Shown here one piece after another: positions 15,101-24,550 of a stretch of 64,000 nucleotides of DNA (its first letter is position 1; the number at the start of each line of letters is the position of its first letter). The notes beneath the pieces were generated by a model. The model did not search any database. It was given only the letters and a program-made list of their open reading frames with translations, and was not told where the DNA came from. Position numbers and translations under genes: made by a program. Source of the stretch: Paragordius varius (taxonomy: Eukaryota; Nematomorpha); contig OZ176050.1 of NCBI GenBank assembly GCA_964247055.1, forward strand, positions 11,656,001-11,720,000, written 5' to 3'.

Positions 15101-15159
15101 TGGAAGAATTCCAGAAAATAAATATTCAAAAAATTACCGGTAACACAAAGTAAAGACAT
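6148..15159 (-). CDS. unc-13: UNC-13/Munc13 homologue, N-terminal 765 codons, partial at the left
   Basis: Presynaptic and exocytic priming factor that opens syntaxin at the plasma membrane. Fifteen exons join in phase: 15159-15138, 15073-15044, 14983-14884, 14720-14603, 14067-13944, 12349-12279, 12127-12079, 11963-11612, 11315-10933, 10740-10555, 10051-9778, 8880-8684, 7401-7232, 6813-6721 and 6275-6148. They total 2,297 nt with no stop. The start MSLLCVTVKCARL matches the conserved Munc13 start MSLLCVGVKKAKF, which fixes the ATG. After C2A comes the family motif [15 protein letters not shown], then [15 protein letters not shown] (GYSEDSDYTSDLNYP in fly and worm proteins, from memory). From about residue 180 the protein is Asn-, Gln-, Ser- and Thr-rich and poorly conserved, as in the same region of other UNC-13 proteins. 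The last exon ends in phase 2 at a GTAAGT donor, so the gene continues to the left. The C1, C2B, MUN and C2C domains are not in view. Confidence 0.93.
7892..8635. mobile_element. Foldback TIR element B inside an unc-13 intron
   Basis: About 740 bp. The left arm (7892 to about 8105) and right arm (about 8405-8635) are inverted copies of roughly 220 bp. Both read, in the inward direction, TGCAA..AGGG.TAATTT, then ATGAGATAG.TTATGAC, then ACGACCTAGTTT, then GAGATATTATGGTTT. TA dinucleotides flank both ends (7890-7891 and 8636-8637), as expected for a Tc1/mariner-type target duplication. The centre shows no transposase, so it is non-autonomous. It lies between the unc-13 exons 8880-8684 and 7401-7232. 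Confidence 0.8.
9065..9114. repeat. (AT)n microsatellite
   Basis: Uninterrupted AT dinucleotide run of 50 bp in an unc-13 intron. Similar but shorter or interrupted runs lie near 1479-1515, 27817-27849 and 60143-60176. Confidence 0.98.
9482..9725. mobile_element. Short TIR element C (MITE) with TA target duplication
   Basis: A 244-bp near-palindrome. The left end starts CAGTCATGTAGCC and the right end, on the minus strand, starts CAGTCACCATGTATC. The arms then share ATCAAAAATTTATTTT, GTTAAATGGGT and TAAATATTTGGTAAAG, and meet at GAGCTC copies around a loop of about 50 bp. TA flanks both ends (9480-9481 and 9726-9727). The CAGT start and TA duplication indicate a Tc1/mariner-derived MITE. It begins 50 nt inside the intron after the unc-13 exon ending at 9778. 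Confidence 0.88.
12279..15159 (-). other. unc-13: UNC-13 C2A domain and following helix (exons 1-6)
   Basis: Residues 1 to about 155. Recognisable blocks in order: [87 protein letters not shown] and [15 protein letters not shown]. Each lines up with the Munc13-1 C2A domain (for example TYVTLKVQNVKSTTIAV, WEQDFMFE, LTVEVWNKGLIWDTMVG, RFELPLD). This C2A lacks the usual Ca-binding aspartates in other animals. It homodimerises or binds the RIM zinc finger, so the gene is the long C2A-bearing form. All splice phases agree across these exons, and the shortest introns here are 60 and 64 nt. Confidence 0.93.
13380..13645 (+). mobile_element. 3' fragment of a non-LTR retrotransposon (LINE)
   Basis: In broken frames the plus strand reads [15 protein letters not shown] text after KRRP, then [12 protein letters not shown]. 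This is the usual pattern at the C-terminus of RTE/CR1-type LINE proteins (GRP..RW....DR.KWR.LV). It ends in a short ACCTACCTACC tract, which could be the 3' microsatellite tail. It lies in the 1.6-kb unc-13 intron between exons 14067-13944 and 12349-12279, on the strand opposite to the gene. Confidence 0.6.
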
Positions 15160-15282
15160 TATCGGCTTTTAGTAAATTCTATCACATAACTTAAAGCAAA
15201 ATATAACGCTCTCATAAAATATTGATTTCTTCAACTTAGTGAAAAAACATACGGTTCTGGGCGTGAATAAAAAAACAATCGC
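15160..15282. promoter_or_regulatory. Divergent intergenic gap between unc-13 and IMP3 start codons
   Basis: Only 123 bp separate the two start codons, which point away from each other, so 5' UTRs and core promoter elements of both genes must overlap or lie within the neighbouring transcribed sequence. I see no clear TATA-type pair or other named element. A shared bidirectional promoter is inferred from spacing alone. Confidence 0.55.
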
Positions 15283-16358
15283 ATGGTTCGCAAACTCAGG
15301 TATCATGAGAAGAAATTGCTGAAAAAGGTTGATTTTATATCATGGGAATGTGATAATAATTTGCACGAACTTAAAGTCATGAAAAAATTTGGAGTTAAAA
15401 AACGGGAAGATTATACAAAGTATTTCAAAAAATAATTCTAGATACAATGGACTATCAAGGGAAATTCGTGAATTAGCCCGAAAGATTAAAGATTTAGATA
15501 ATAACGATCCATATAAAGCACAAACCACAGCTCATTTATTAGATAAATTGTAAATTTTATTTTATATCATTTTTATTTTTTGCTTAACTATATTATTTGC
15601 CCAGATATGAAATGGGACTTGTGCCTCATAAAAATACCCTTGAAGTTGCCGATAAAATTAATGCTTCATCTTTTTGCAAGTACTTTTGTCAAATATAAAT
15701 TTTAAGACGAAGGCTACCATGCGTTATGGTTTTAATGAAAATGGCTGAACGGGTTAAATACGCCACTCAATTCGTTGAACATGGACGTAATTCAATAATT
15801 TTTAACATAAACTTTTGCTAAAAAGTTGTTAATACTATAATATATTTTTTAATTTGGATTATATTGTTTATAATTTTTGTTTTTGTAACTATTATTTTTA
15901 AATGCCTTGCTCGCTATATTTTTGGATATCCGCAATTTATATTTTAAGCTGTTTAAGTCTATATTGATTTATATAAATTATATAGATGTTCGGATAGGAA
16001 CCGAATTAATACTAGATCCAGCATATTTTGTCACAAGGTATATACTCTTTCTTATTAAGGCATATAAAAATTTATTAAGATATGTACAATTATTTATAAT
16101 ATAGTATATTAAATTATTTTATTATGCAATTTTTTATGTAGATTGTATATATTGTTTAGGAGTATGGAAGATTTTATAACATGGACAGAATCATCCAAAA
16201 TTAAAAGACATGTTTTGGAGTACAATGAGATGGTTTATTTATTTAATATATTTTATTCCTTGTTATTATATGTTTCAATTGGGTATCGTACAAGTGACAA
16301 AGAATTAACACCATTTGTAAAAAACTCTTTGCAAATTTCAGTTCAATCATATATGTAG
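15283..16358 (+). CDS. IMP3: IMP3, U3 snoRNP / SSU-processome protein
   Basis: Binds U3 snoRNA with MPP10 and IMP4 and helps U3 pair with the 18S rRNA precursor in the nucleolus. Exons: 15283-15419, 15442-15549, 15605-15679, 15707-15786, 15986-16037 and 16160-16358. Translation starts [18 protein letters not shown] (human MVRKLKFHEQKLLKQVDF). It continues with [49 protein letters not shown] and, in the S4-like part, [18 protein letters not shown] and [19 protein letters not shown]. The protein is collinear with human IMP3 (184 aa) through LEYNE. Two introns are only 22 and 27 nt. The last about 41 codons to the stop at 16358 have no counterpart in known IMP3, so the true C-terminus may arise from a further unrecognised splice after EYNEM. 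Confidence 0.95.
15420..15441 (+). other. 22-nt spliceosomal intron in IMP3
   Basis: GTATTT...TTCTAG. The intron contains an in-frame stop and is not a multiple of three. Its removal gives [17 protein letters not shown], an exact alignment to conserved IMP3 sequence without gap or shift. Confidence 0.9.
15680..15706 (+). other. 27-nt spliceosomal intron in IMP3
   Basis: GTACTT...TTTAAG. Removing it joins ASSFCK to [14 protein letters not shown] (human [20 protein letters not shown]), so the conserved SSFC-RRLP block is restored exactly. Retention would insert nine residues into a conserved motif. Confidence 0.88.
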
Positions 16359-17490
16359 GGAATTTTGTTACAAACTAAATGTCTATTCGTTGCAAACATT
16401 CGCAGACCTGAACAATTATTGTGCACTTATTTGTTGCATTGTATGGAAATTAATTTAACATCCAGTGAATATATTCTCCAAGAGAATTTTCCTTTTTGTA
16501 AATACCATACATTTTGACATTTAAATTTCCGTTAGCCATAAGTTTGAATAATTATTCCCAACTTTCAATCCTTCTAAATATTTGTTTTTGAGTTATTGCA
16601 GTTGTGGCTCAATTATCCGCAGACAGGATCTTTCAAGGGAGTCCTTTCGATTTTTTCCATTATAGTTATTAAGCGTAATGGCTCTAACATTGAGCCTTAA
16701 TGTAGGACAGCATTAGAGAGTTAACTAGTTGGGAAATCCATGGCAGCATATGCTCACTATATGGGAAATCAAATTTCATCTTATGCAACAAATGTGACAA
16801 GAAACGTTCACATCATCTGAAATTAATGAATACGTTATGTTATGTATAAATTTTAAGATTGGTTATTATTGCAAGCGTATCATAATCAAACCATATGCAT
16901 TTTTTCTATATAATTTTTATTTATTTTATTTATTTAGCAAGATGATTTTGATGGCCTATGAATCACAATTAACATTACCTATGATTTGTTATATAATACT
17001 CATTATTAAAATAAATTGGAAATGGATATTGCTCTAAATACAATTTATAACAAAAAAATTTGATTTTTTGGTTATACATTATGCTGGTTTATTCCCATAA
17101 TTGTTTGGTCAATTGGCAAAACAGTAGTCTATGGGTAAATGTTGAAATTAACCAATTTCTTTCTTTTGTTTATTTAGTTATGCACAAAATTTGTATTATA
17201 ACACACGCTACTGTAAATTTTTAGCGAGCAATTATGAGAATCACCATAATTTGAAACTGTAATATAAGAATTTCCAAAGTAATTTATTGGCCTCTATATA
17301 AAATTTTTATATACCCTTTTTGGCTTTGATTGGTAACAATCCTATTTTTTCCAAATAAAATTCTAAGAGGCACCCAAGTTGTAACATAAGAATGATTTTT
17401 TCGAAGTAAATAGGAATAATAATTTTATATCCAGCTATACTTTGCATTCCTTAATTCAGATTGATAATTTTTTATATAATAAAACTACAT
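16359..17490. other. Intergenic, nothing recognisable
   Basis: No exon-like frame with splice sites and no inverted repeat that I could align. A slightly GC-richer patch at about 16600-16800 may be decayed transposon, but it shows no family motif. Confidence 0.4.
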
Positions 17491-17559
17491 CTTAGGATAA
17501 ATAAACCAAATCATTCTTAAACGAGATATGGTTTTTTATATAAACATTTCCGATTTGAT

Positions 17560-18800
17560 TTTTATAATCTATATACCTATAAAAATGGAAAGTGGTGACT
17601 TTGTGATCTGTTTCCGAAAAACCGGTAAACCCATTTAAATCCAAATGTCGAAAATATATAATCATTAATGAATGCCCAGACATAGCTTCGCCCTTAGGCC
17701 CCCAGTTCGGGCCTAACCCGTGAAAAAACGGGTTTTTTGAAAACAGAAGTCCACAAATATCGTGTCTTTGAGACAATTTTTCGGAAAACGTGTTGGACCA
17801 TTCGATTTCAATTATGATTTTTTTTACTTATTTTCGATTGCGCCGAACATTGTCGGCTCGCTTTTTTAATTTTAGGCCTTTTTACCCGCTCCCCCGTAAA
17901 ATGCCATTTTTTAAAGTCCACAAAAATAAATTTTTGAATCTAATTTTCGCCCAAGGTATGAGACCGTAAAAATTCAATAAGGATCACAGTTATTCCCTAT
18001 TAAAGGGCAAAAATTTTAGTCAGGTGTTTCTTTGATCATACCTGCTGGGTAAGGAGACACCCGCTAAAAACTGACCCGTCATATCGAAATAGCGTGCCTT
18101 TAGGGCCAAATTTCACAAAACCTATCAGGCCATATGAACTCAAAAGCTGCTTATATCTCTAACAAGGCAAAAATTTAGATCGTACGGTTTTTTAAAATTA
18201 GCCTTAGTTAGATCCTTCACGCCCTGAAAAATGCGCAACCATAGAAGGATTTTTTAATTTTGAGGCAATTTTTTCAAAAACTACTGAGATATAGAATCAA
18301 TCATGATTCCAGGTATTTCCCGTAAAAAGGCAACAATTTTAATCAAGCGCTTTTTTGTATCAGCTTCTGGGTAGGGAGCTACCAACCTAATACTGCGCCA
18401 CTACATCACAATTGCGTTGTTTAGTTGTTAATTTTCAGAAAACTCAGGCCATATAAGTTTTTAAGGGCCTGAATTATTACCCGTAAAAAGGCACAAATTT
18501 AAGTCGAGCGGTTTTTTAAATTAGCCGTAAAATAGGCCCTTTACGCCCTAAAAATGCGCTATCATTGAACTATTATTTAGTTTTGAAGCCATTCTTCCAT
18601 ATAAGAACATATGGAATGAATGATGATTCCAGGTATTCCCGAATAAAGGCAAAATTTTTTATCTAACTACAATTTTATATTGGCCTCTGTGTAGGGGGCT
18701 ACCCGCCTACAACTGCGCCATCATCGATACACTATGCCTTTGGAGCCAAATTTTAGAAAACTTATGAGACTTGAATCATTTCAAAACTTCGTGCCGCATA
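17560..18800. repeat. Tandem satellite of about 160-bp units in an alternating (dimeric) arrangement
   Basis: The anchor GGCAA/GGCAC recurs at 18006, 18166, 18329, 18490 and 18648 (spacings 160, 163, 161, 158). Units alternate between two types. Type 1 (18006, 18329, 18648) carries CTGGGTA.GGAG-like then CTG.GCC.CAT-like text. Type 2 (18166, 18490) carries GGTTTTTTAAA.TTAGCC then TTTACGCCCT and AAAATGCGC. The repeating period is therefore about 320 bp. Each dimer ends TGATTCCAGGTAT. Weaker copies extend left to about 17560, for example the repeated AGTCCACAAA at 17742 and 17919. The block is clearly richer in GC than its surroundings and has no long open frame. Confidence 0.8.
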
Positions 18801-19456
18801 ATATAATTGCTTATAAAATCAAAAATATATTATGCTCATTTCAAAAAAAATTGTCTAAAGACAATCATCACAAATAACATTGTAGTATCCTGCTTTTTCA
18901 ACTTCAAATGTTGTTTTAAGGCAGGGGTGTCCAACACAAATGGCTTGAAGAGCCACCTTTTCGACCTCAAAATTCCAAAAACCCACTTTTTATTTATATA
19001 TATTAAGACATTGGTAACAAATAAATTTATTATATTAACATATAGATGTGCTAGTTTTCATATCAAAAAGAAAATAAACAGTATAAATATAATAATGCTT
19101 CGCTAATTAATTTATATCGATATGTAAAAAAAGATAAAAATACATGGATATGGTAAACTTATTGTTCGATAGTATGACTAGAGTAGACTATGGCGAATTT
19201 AATCGCCAAAATGTAACCTTTTTTTATCTAATAAAATTAAAAGAAATAAATATTTTTCATTGCATAATTTTTTAATGGGATATTTGTTTTGTAATTTTTT
19301 TGCATATTCAGATCTATATCAATATTTGATACAGCACATCTCAATAATTTTCAGTTAATAAAGAACATGAAAGAGATTTTGTGTATTTCATTTTAGAAAA
19401 AATACTTTTACAAAGATAATTGGACGGAAAAGCACAAATCTTTGTGCAAAAATTCT

Positions 19457-21529
19457 TTAATTATGAAATTTATTAAACGTTATATATTTTTTAAAAAATT
19501 CAATTTTATTTGTTTGCTTAAATAATAATTTTAATTCATTATTGGATTGCAAATCTAGTAATTCCATTTGAAAATTAATAGGAGCGTTGATAGCTTCAAC
19601 GTAGAATGGACAACAAAATAAATCAAATATTTTTTCATATTTTGTCATATCCCCGTATCAATTATTAAAAGCTTTTGATAATATGTTAATTTGAGCTGCA
19701 TATTTTGAAAAATCGTTAGTTTTACCAGCTTTAAATCTATTCAATTCTGGAAAATGTTTAGCATTATTTTTTTAAATGGCATTCAAATAACAATAAATCA
19801 GGAGGAGTATAGATAGTTAGTCTACCGAGTTGCAGGTTGGATATATTAGTAAATCCTAATTAGCAACAGAGACTATGAGAAACCAAATTTTGTTGACAGT
19901 GTTTACCACGTGTCATAGTGTGAGACGCGTTTCGTCCTTTTTGTGGACTCATCAGCCACACATAATGAACACGGGTAAACACTGTCAGTTCAGGAATTGT
20001 ATATATATTGAGTTTTAGATTGAAACCGAATAGAGTCGGGGAAATGAATATTATAGAGCTTAAAGTCCATATTGGACAACCGATACCAAAATTCAACCAA
20101 ATATTTTAACTCCTTATAATCCTTAAGCCAGGATTAAGCTTTTTATAATTAGATACTCAAGAAAGCAAATTTTGTTGACAGTGTTTATTTGGTTTTTCAT
20201 AGTCTCTGTTGCTAATTAGGATATACTAATATATCCAACCTGCAACTCGGTAACTATCTAAACTCCTTCTTGATTTATAACTTATAAGGAGATGGCGCCT
20301 TCCGCCAAAGATTTTCTTATTTTCTAGTATTCAAATAACGTCAATTTTTTACAAAACGCTTTAATATGGTTATTGGCATCAACAATCAAATTATCTTGCT
20401 TTTGCAAGGATTAATTGATTTAGTTTTTCGGTAATATCTACGAGAAAGAATAAATCTGACAACCAATCTTCATTGGTTAATTCCTCTACCAAATAATTAT
20501 TCTGCAATAGAAAATTTTTTATTTCTTTTAATAAATAATAAAACCTTTTTAGACATTTTCCTCGACTAAGCCACCTTACATTTGAAAAAAATATAAGATC
20601 CATATATTCTGAATGAATTTCTTTTAATAACTACTTAAACTGCCTATGCTTCAAAGCATGAGATTTTATAAAATTAACTATTTTAATAACAACGGTCACA
20701 ACATTGTCAGAGCATGTGCGCAGAGATATTCACGGTGAATCATGTAATGCATTATATATATATGGTCAATATTAATACCATCGGATTCCATCTTATTTAA
20801 CCGGTTCCCTTGTTTTTTCCCATCATAGCTGGGGCACCATCTGTTGTCAAACAAGATAGCCCCCTCTTATTTAATTTATTGTCCACAATACATAAAATTG
20901 CATGAAACATATCATCTCCCTTAGTTGTATTTTTCATCGGAAATATGCCTAACATATCTTCTGTGATATTAAAAAATTCATCTATCCCTCGAATAAAGAC
21001 TACCAATTGTGATATGTTGCTTGTATCTGTGCTTTCATCAAATCACAAGGAAAACGCCACAAAATTTTGAATTTAGAGTAAGTTTAATTTCTTCCGCCAT
21101 GTCTGTAATTCGTCGACACATAGTATTGCGCGAAAGACTTATACTGAATATTAATTCAACTTTATTTGGCAAAACACATTTTATAATTTTCAGTTCGCAT
21201 TCCTTTACAAACTCACCATCAGAATAAGGCTTCATTTTTTTGGCGTGGCAACAATATATGCCTTTACTATCGGATAATGTTGCGTGAATGAAATTGTTGG
21301 TTGGAGATTATAAATATTTTTAAAGATTCTAATTTTATTATTTTCATTTCTGTAGTCATATTAATAAAATCCAAATGCATGGTATTGGCATGTCTTTTTA
21401 AATTATATTCGCGAAACCCGTTTGTCGTAAATTTGCAAATAAGGCACTCCGCTTTGTTGAAAATTTGAGTACATATTTTAATTCCCAGTCGGGATTGTAT
21501 TTTCTAGTTACTCTTTTAGATTTATGCAT
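19457..21529 (-). pseudogene. hAT transposase, BED finger plus catalytic/dimerisation domain, decayed
   Basis: The start MHKSKRVTRKYNPDWELKYV opens a BED-type zinc finger: AECLIC gives the two cysteines, then NLKRHANTMH the histidines, one frameshift away. The finger is followed by EFVKECELKIIKCVLP and the hAT blocks LSCLTTDGAPAMMGKNKG, NVRWLSRGKCLKRFYYLLK and NAPINFQMELLDLQSNNELK. These correspond to the family signatures LTTDGAP.M.G, EVRWLSRG and EAP..LQMELI.LQ. Several frameshifts and stops interrupt the frame, and a 537-bp element sits inside it, so the gene cannot make a protein. About 600 codons are traceable, near normal length for this family. Confidence 0.9.
19792..20328. mobile_element. 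TIR element nested in the hAT transposase
   Basis: A 537-bp insertion flanked by an 11-bp direct repeat ATTCAAATAAC (19781-19791 and 20329-20339). The arms are inverted copies over about 110 bp: left 19793 to about 19905, right 20279 back to about 20165. They share GAGTTGCAGGTTGGATATAT, TAATTAGCAACAGAGACTAT and GTTGACAGTGTTTA-type sequence. About 49 bp at the right end has no partner on the left. Transposase coding resumes on the other side of the insertion. A duplication of 9-11 bp with long TIRs suggests a Mutator-like non-autonomous element, but no transposase is present to prove it. Confidence 0.8.
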
Positions 21530-21532
21530 ATT

Positions 21533-21800
21533 GAAAGCTAAATAAATTATTTTAAATACCTATTTTTTTGCATTAATTAATGTTTCAATGGACCCAAATC
21601 ATAATTCCCAGTATTGGTATGAAAGCTATATAAATTATTTTAAATACCTATTTTTTGCAAGTAATTTAATTTTTCAATGGACCTTAATTATAATTCCCAG
21701 TATTGGTATGAAAGCTAAATAAATTATTTTAAATACCTATTTTTTGCAAGTATTTTAATGTTTCATTGGACCCAAATTATATTTGCAAGTAATTTAATGT
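21533..21800. repeat. Subterminal tandem repeat of the hAT element (88-89 bp, about 3 copies)
   Basis: GAAAGCTA starts at 21533, 21621 and 21710, each followed by AAATTATTTTAAATACCTAT, then AATTTAATGTTTCA and ATGGACC-like text. The copies lie just upstream of the transposase start on its strand, between it and the right TIR. Subterminal repeats are common transposase-binding sites in hAT elements; that role is inferred. Confidence 0.85.
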
Positions 21801-22048
21801 TTTAATTTAATGTGAAAGTTATCATCTTAAAGTTGGAAATAACATGCAGGAAAAAATGTGTTTTATAAATGATTAAATGAATGCATTGATAGATATTCAT
21901 AATAAATAATTTTATTAAAAGTTTCTAAAAATGATTTAAATGTCAAAATAAAAATGCCTAATTTACATATAAAAAATTTTTGAAAAAATTAGAAATTATT
22001 TTTTTTCCAAATTTTCAAAGAGCCACTGTACCCTGTTGGTTACCCCTG

Positions 22049-23603
22049 TTTTAAGGGATACATAATTATAATCAGACCATTAATATAAAATAAGAGTCAC
22101 GTAGATTAGCAATAGCGAAGTATGAAATAGTTTCATAAATTAAAAATATACGCTTTTAACTAAGCTTTTCTGAAGTTTTTTTTCTAATGATCAATCAGAC
22201 GTTATTGATTTCAAACATAAAATTGTATTATAATGGATGACGGATTGATTATGTTTTGTAATGACAGTTGTAAAATCCGTAATTATCTACATGGTGAAAT
22301 GATATATGCTTGTACAGAACAATTGACTTTAAATGAATCTTTTTCCATTTATTCAATTTAATAGGATATGATAAATTTATGATAAATAAGAGTGAGGCAT
22401 CTAGGGTTGTGCATTTGACTGCTTTTTCAAAAAAATCCGGTCAGACCCAGTCAATTACACTTGCGTTATGTTATGTTTTTTCACAAAAGTTTATTATACA
22501 TTTTTTAAATATTTATTATTTACAAATATTCTTAGTCAAATTTAATCACGAAATTTGTTTTCATATGAATTTTGCCAAATGTTTGTGGCCTTCTGGATCT
22601 CTAAAAACATAGCTTTTAATACTGAATACTTTCTTTCATCATAAAAATATCCATTATATGATGTTTTTTTATTTTATTGGTTCACATATGTGAAATAATT
22701 GCATGTTTTGCAAAAAGCTTGATTGTATTGTTTTTCAAAATAACTGGATATGCTTAAATGCTAATGTTATAAGGATGCATGTTTAACAATTTTTATATAT
22801 TTAAAAAACATAAATATTTAATTTTTATTTTTTTTGAAAAATATATTAAAAAACAATAAAATCTTACTATGTTTCTTCTAAAAAACTTTTACGAGCAATA
22901 ATTCAAAAAGCAGCTGTTTTTTTTAATGACCATGGTCAAAAAATAAATAGTCACCGGGTCATCCCACTATAATATATATTCCCCGTGGATTATCATCATG
23001 CATGTATAGATTTTGATGGTTAAGTTAAAGTTAAAAGAGCTTATTGTTCGGGAGTATCTAAAGTAGATAGATGAAGTTGTTAATTATATCTATTAATAGG
23101 ATTAATTAACAACCATTATTTTAGAAATATTTGTTATTATATTATTATAATCTAAGATGTAGAAAATGTTTAATACAATGTTTTACTGCTGGACGTGGCA
23201 CATTCAAATCAAAAGTGGATTATATTCATTTTTAAATGCGCCGACTATAGTGGGTGCTAGAAAAAATGCAATGCATTCTATTGAGAACTAAATTGTAATG
23301 GAAAAATATTACGATCATCGGTCAGAAAATAACTTTTATTGATTACATTAGAAATAATTGGAACAAATTAATATTTTTAAGTAAAAAAACGAAGTAATCT
23401 AAAAGATTCTTATATTTGACTGATTGATAGGGTGTACCCGCCATTTCAAAACGCTAAATTAGGCATCATTAATTTTTGTTTTAAACGAATACAATGCAGG
23501 AGAATAAATAATTAATGGTAAAATATAAAATTGTGTAATTTATTTAACATGCAATGCAATTAACCAAAAAATAATAAAAATAATTAAATTAATAAATATT
23601 TGA
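22049..23603. other. Intergenic, AT-rich, nothing assigned
   Basis: Only short frames. A sequence at 22391 (TAGGGTTGTGCATTTG) resembles a hAT terminus, but no matching inverted end was found. Nothing else is recognisable. Confidence 0.4.
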
Positions 23604-23725
23604 TTATGGCTTTTTTGGCGGACGCCTTTGACGGGCATTAGCGACAGATGTGTTGTGTCTCGGCCGATGCGTTGGTCTCGTCCTACGTGTTGTTGTGATA
23701 GGTGCGGGCGTCGTGGGAGTCGTTG
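23604..23725 (-). CDS. Candidate terminal exon, Thr/Pro/Arg-rich, gene unknown
   Basis: On the minus strand an AATATTTTTAG acceptor precedes a 122-nt open exon. In the best frame it encodes TTPTTPAPITTTRRTRPTHR, then PRHNTSVANARQRRPPKKP and a stop at 23604-23606. GC content is near half, against about a quarter around it, which argues for coding or recent constraint. No partner exon could be fixed. An upstream ATG at about 23800 gives MAAVLSPLILHV, signal-like, but no donor there yields the needed codon phase. I do not recognise the protein. A low-complexity mucin-like tail is one reading. Confidence 0.4.
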
Positions 23726-24550
23726 CTAAAAATATTGTATAATTATTATTATAAAAGACACGACATGTAAAATCAGTGGTGATAAAACAGCGGCCATGCC
23801 CGGAATTATTTATTAAATTTTTTAATGTTAGTGTACTTATTTTGTGTATAATTAGTTATAGTTTTCTTGAAAGATCTTCATATATAATGCAAATATATTT
23901 TATAATTGACAAATAACCTTTTAATTAAAATTAATTTGTCTCTCCAGTATATCTTCTAAAGTAACCTTTGTTTTTAATGGCGTTCGAAATTGCAGAAAAT
24001 TTGCATATAGACTCCTTAAAAAGATAAGTCTATATATCAAGGTGTATCAAGAAAAGGGTGTAGCAGACCCATGTCGCCACTGTCCACAAAAGACGTCCCT
24101 TGCTGTCCTTCCATACACCAAATGGTGGTTCAGTGACAGCTGTCTAGTAGCGTTGGGGGTGGAGTGCATCTAAGGATATAGTGGTACGTTATAGATATAG
24201 ACATGTAAGTTACATCTTTGATTAAGGTAAAAGTTTACATAGATAAATGAATATTTAGGTTGCTTATCAATCTTAGACTGGTAACCTCTTAGCCCAATAC
24301 AAAACCTATTTATGATTCGAAATCAATCATAGCCATATGTAATAGACATAAGAATAAGACCTATACTCTAAATGTTAAACCCTATGTGCGTATTAATTGT
24401 AGGTGTAGCATAATTGTTCAAGGGGTTAGTAATGTCATTAATGTGTTGGTCATCCAGATATTATCATTATATCTGGTAAGTGTGTCACTGCATGTGGGCC
24501 TATCATTAGGATCAACGTCAATAGGCATTCAAGCTTTTGGTTAATAATAA
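23726..24550. other. Intergenic with a GC-richer patch at about 24030-24190
   Basis: The patch contains CCCATGTCGCCACTGTCC and CAGTGACAGCTGTCTAG and stands out in composition. It has no long frame, no paired ends and no RNA structure that I could support. An old transposon or SINE piece is possible. Confidence 0.35.

Larger units (their letters stand above)
18922..22048 (-). mobile_element. hAT DNA transposon, ends and 8-bp target duplication intact, transposase broken
   Basis: 3,127 bp. The left end reads CAGGGGTGTCCAAC and the right end, on the minus strand, CAGGGGTAACCAAC, which is the Charlie-type hAT terminus. Both sides are flanked by the identical 8-bp TTTTAAGG (18914-18921 and 22049-22056), the hAT duplication length. 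Inside lies a minus-strand BED-finger transposase of the SCAND3/ZBED/GTF2IRD2 kind, a nested second element and a subterminal tandem repeat. Confidence 0.95.

Noticed and set aside
16226-16358. IMP3 C-terminal extension as a novel domain
   Set aside because: The 41 residues after EYNEM are AT-driven and hydrophobic, more like intron or 3' sequence read through than a domain. Kept only as a provisional end of the coding sequence.
22391-22980. hAT-like terminus TAGGGTTGTGCATTTG
   Set aside because: No inverted partner or 8-bp duplication was found downstream.
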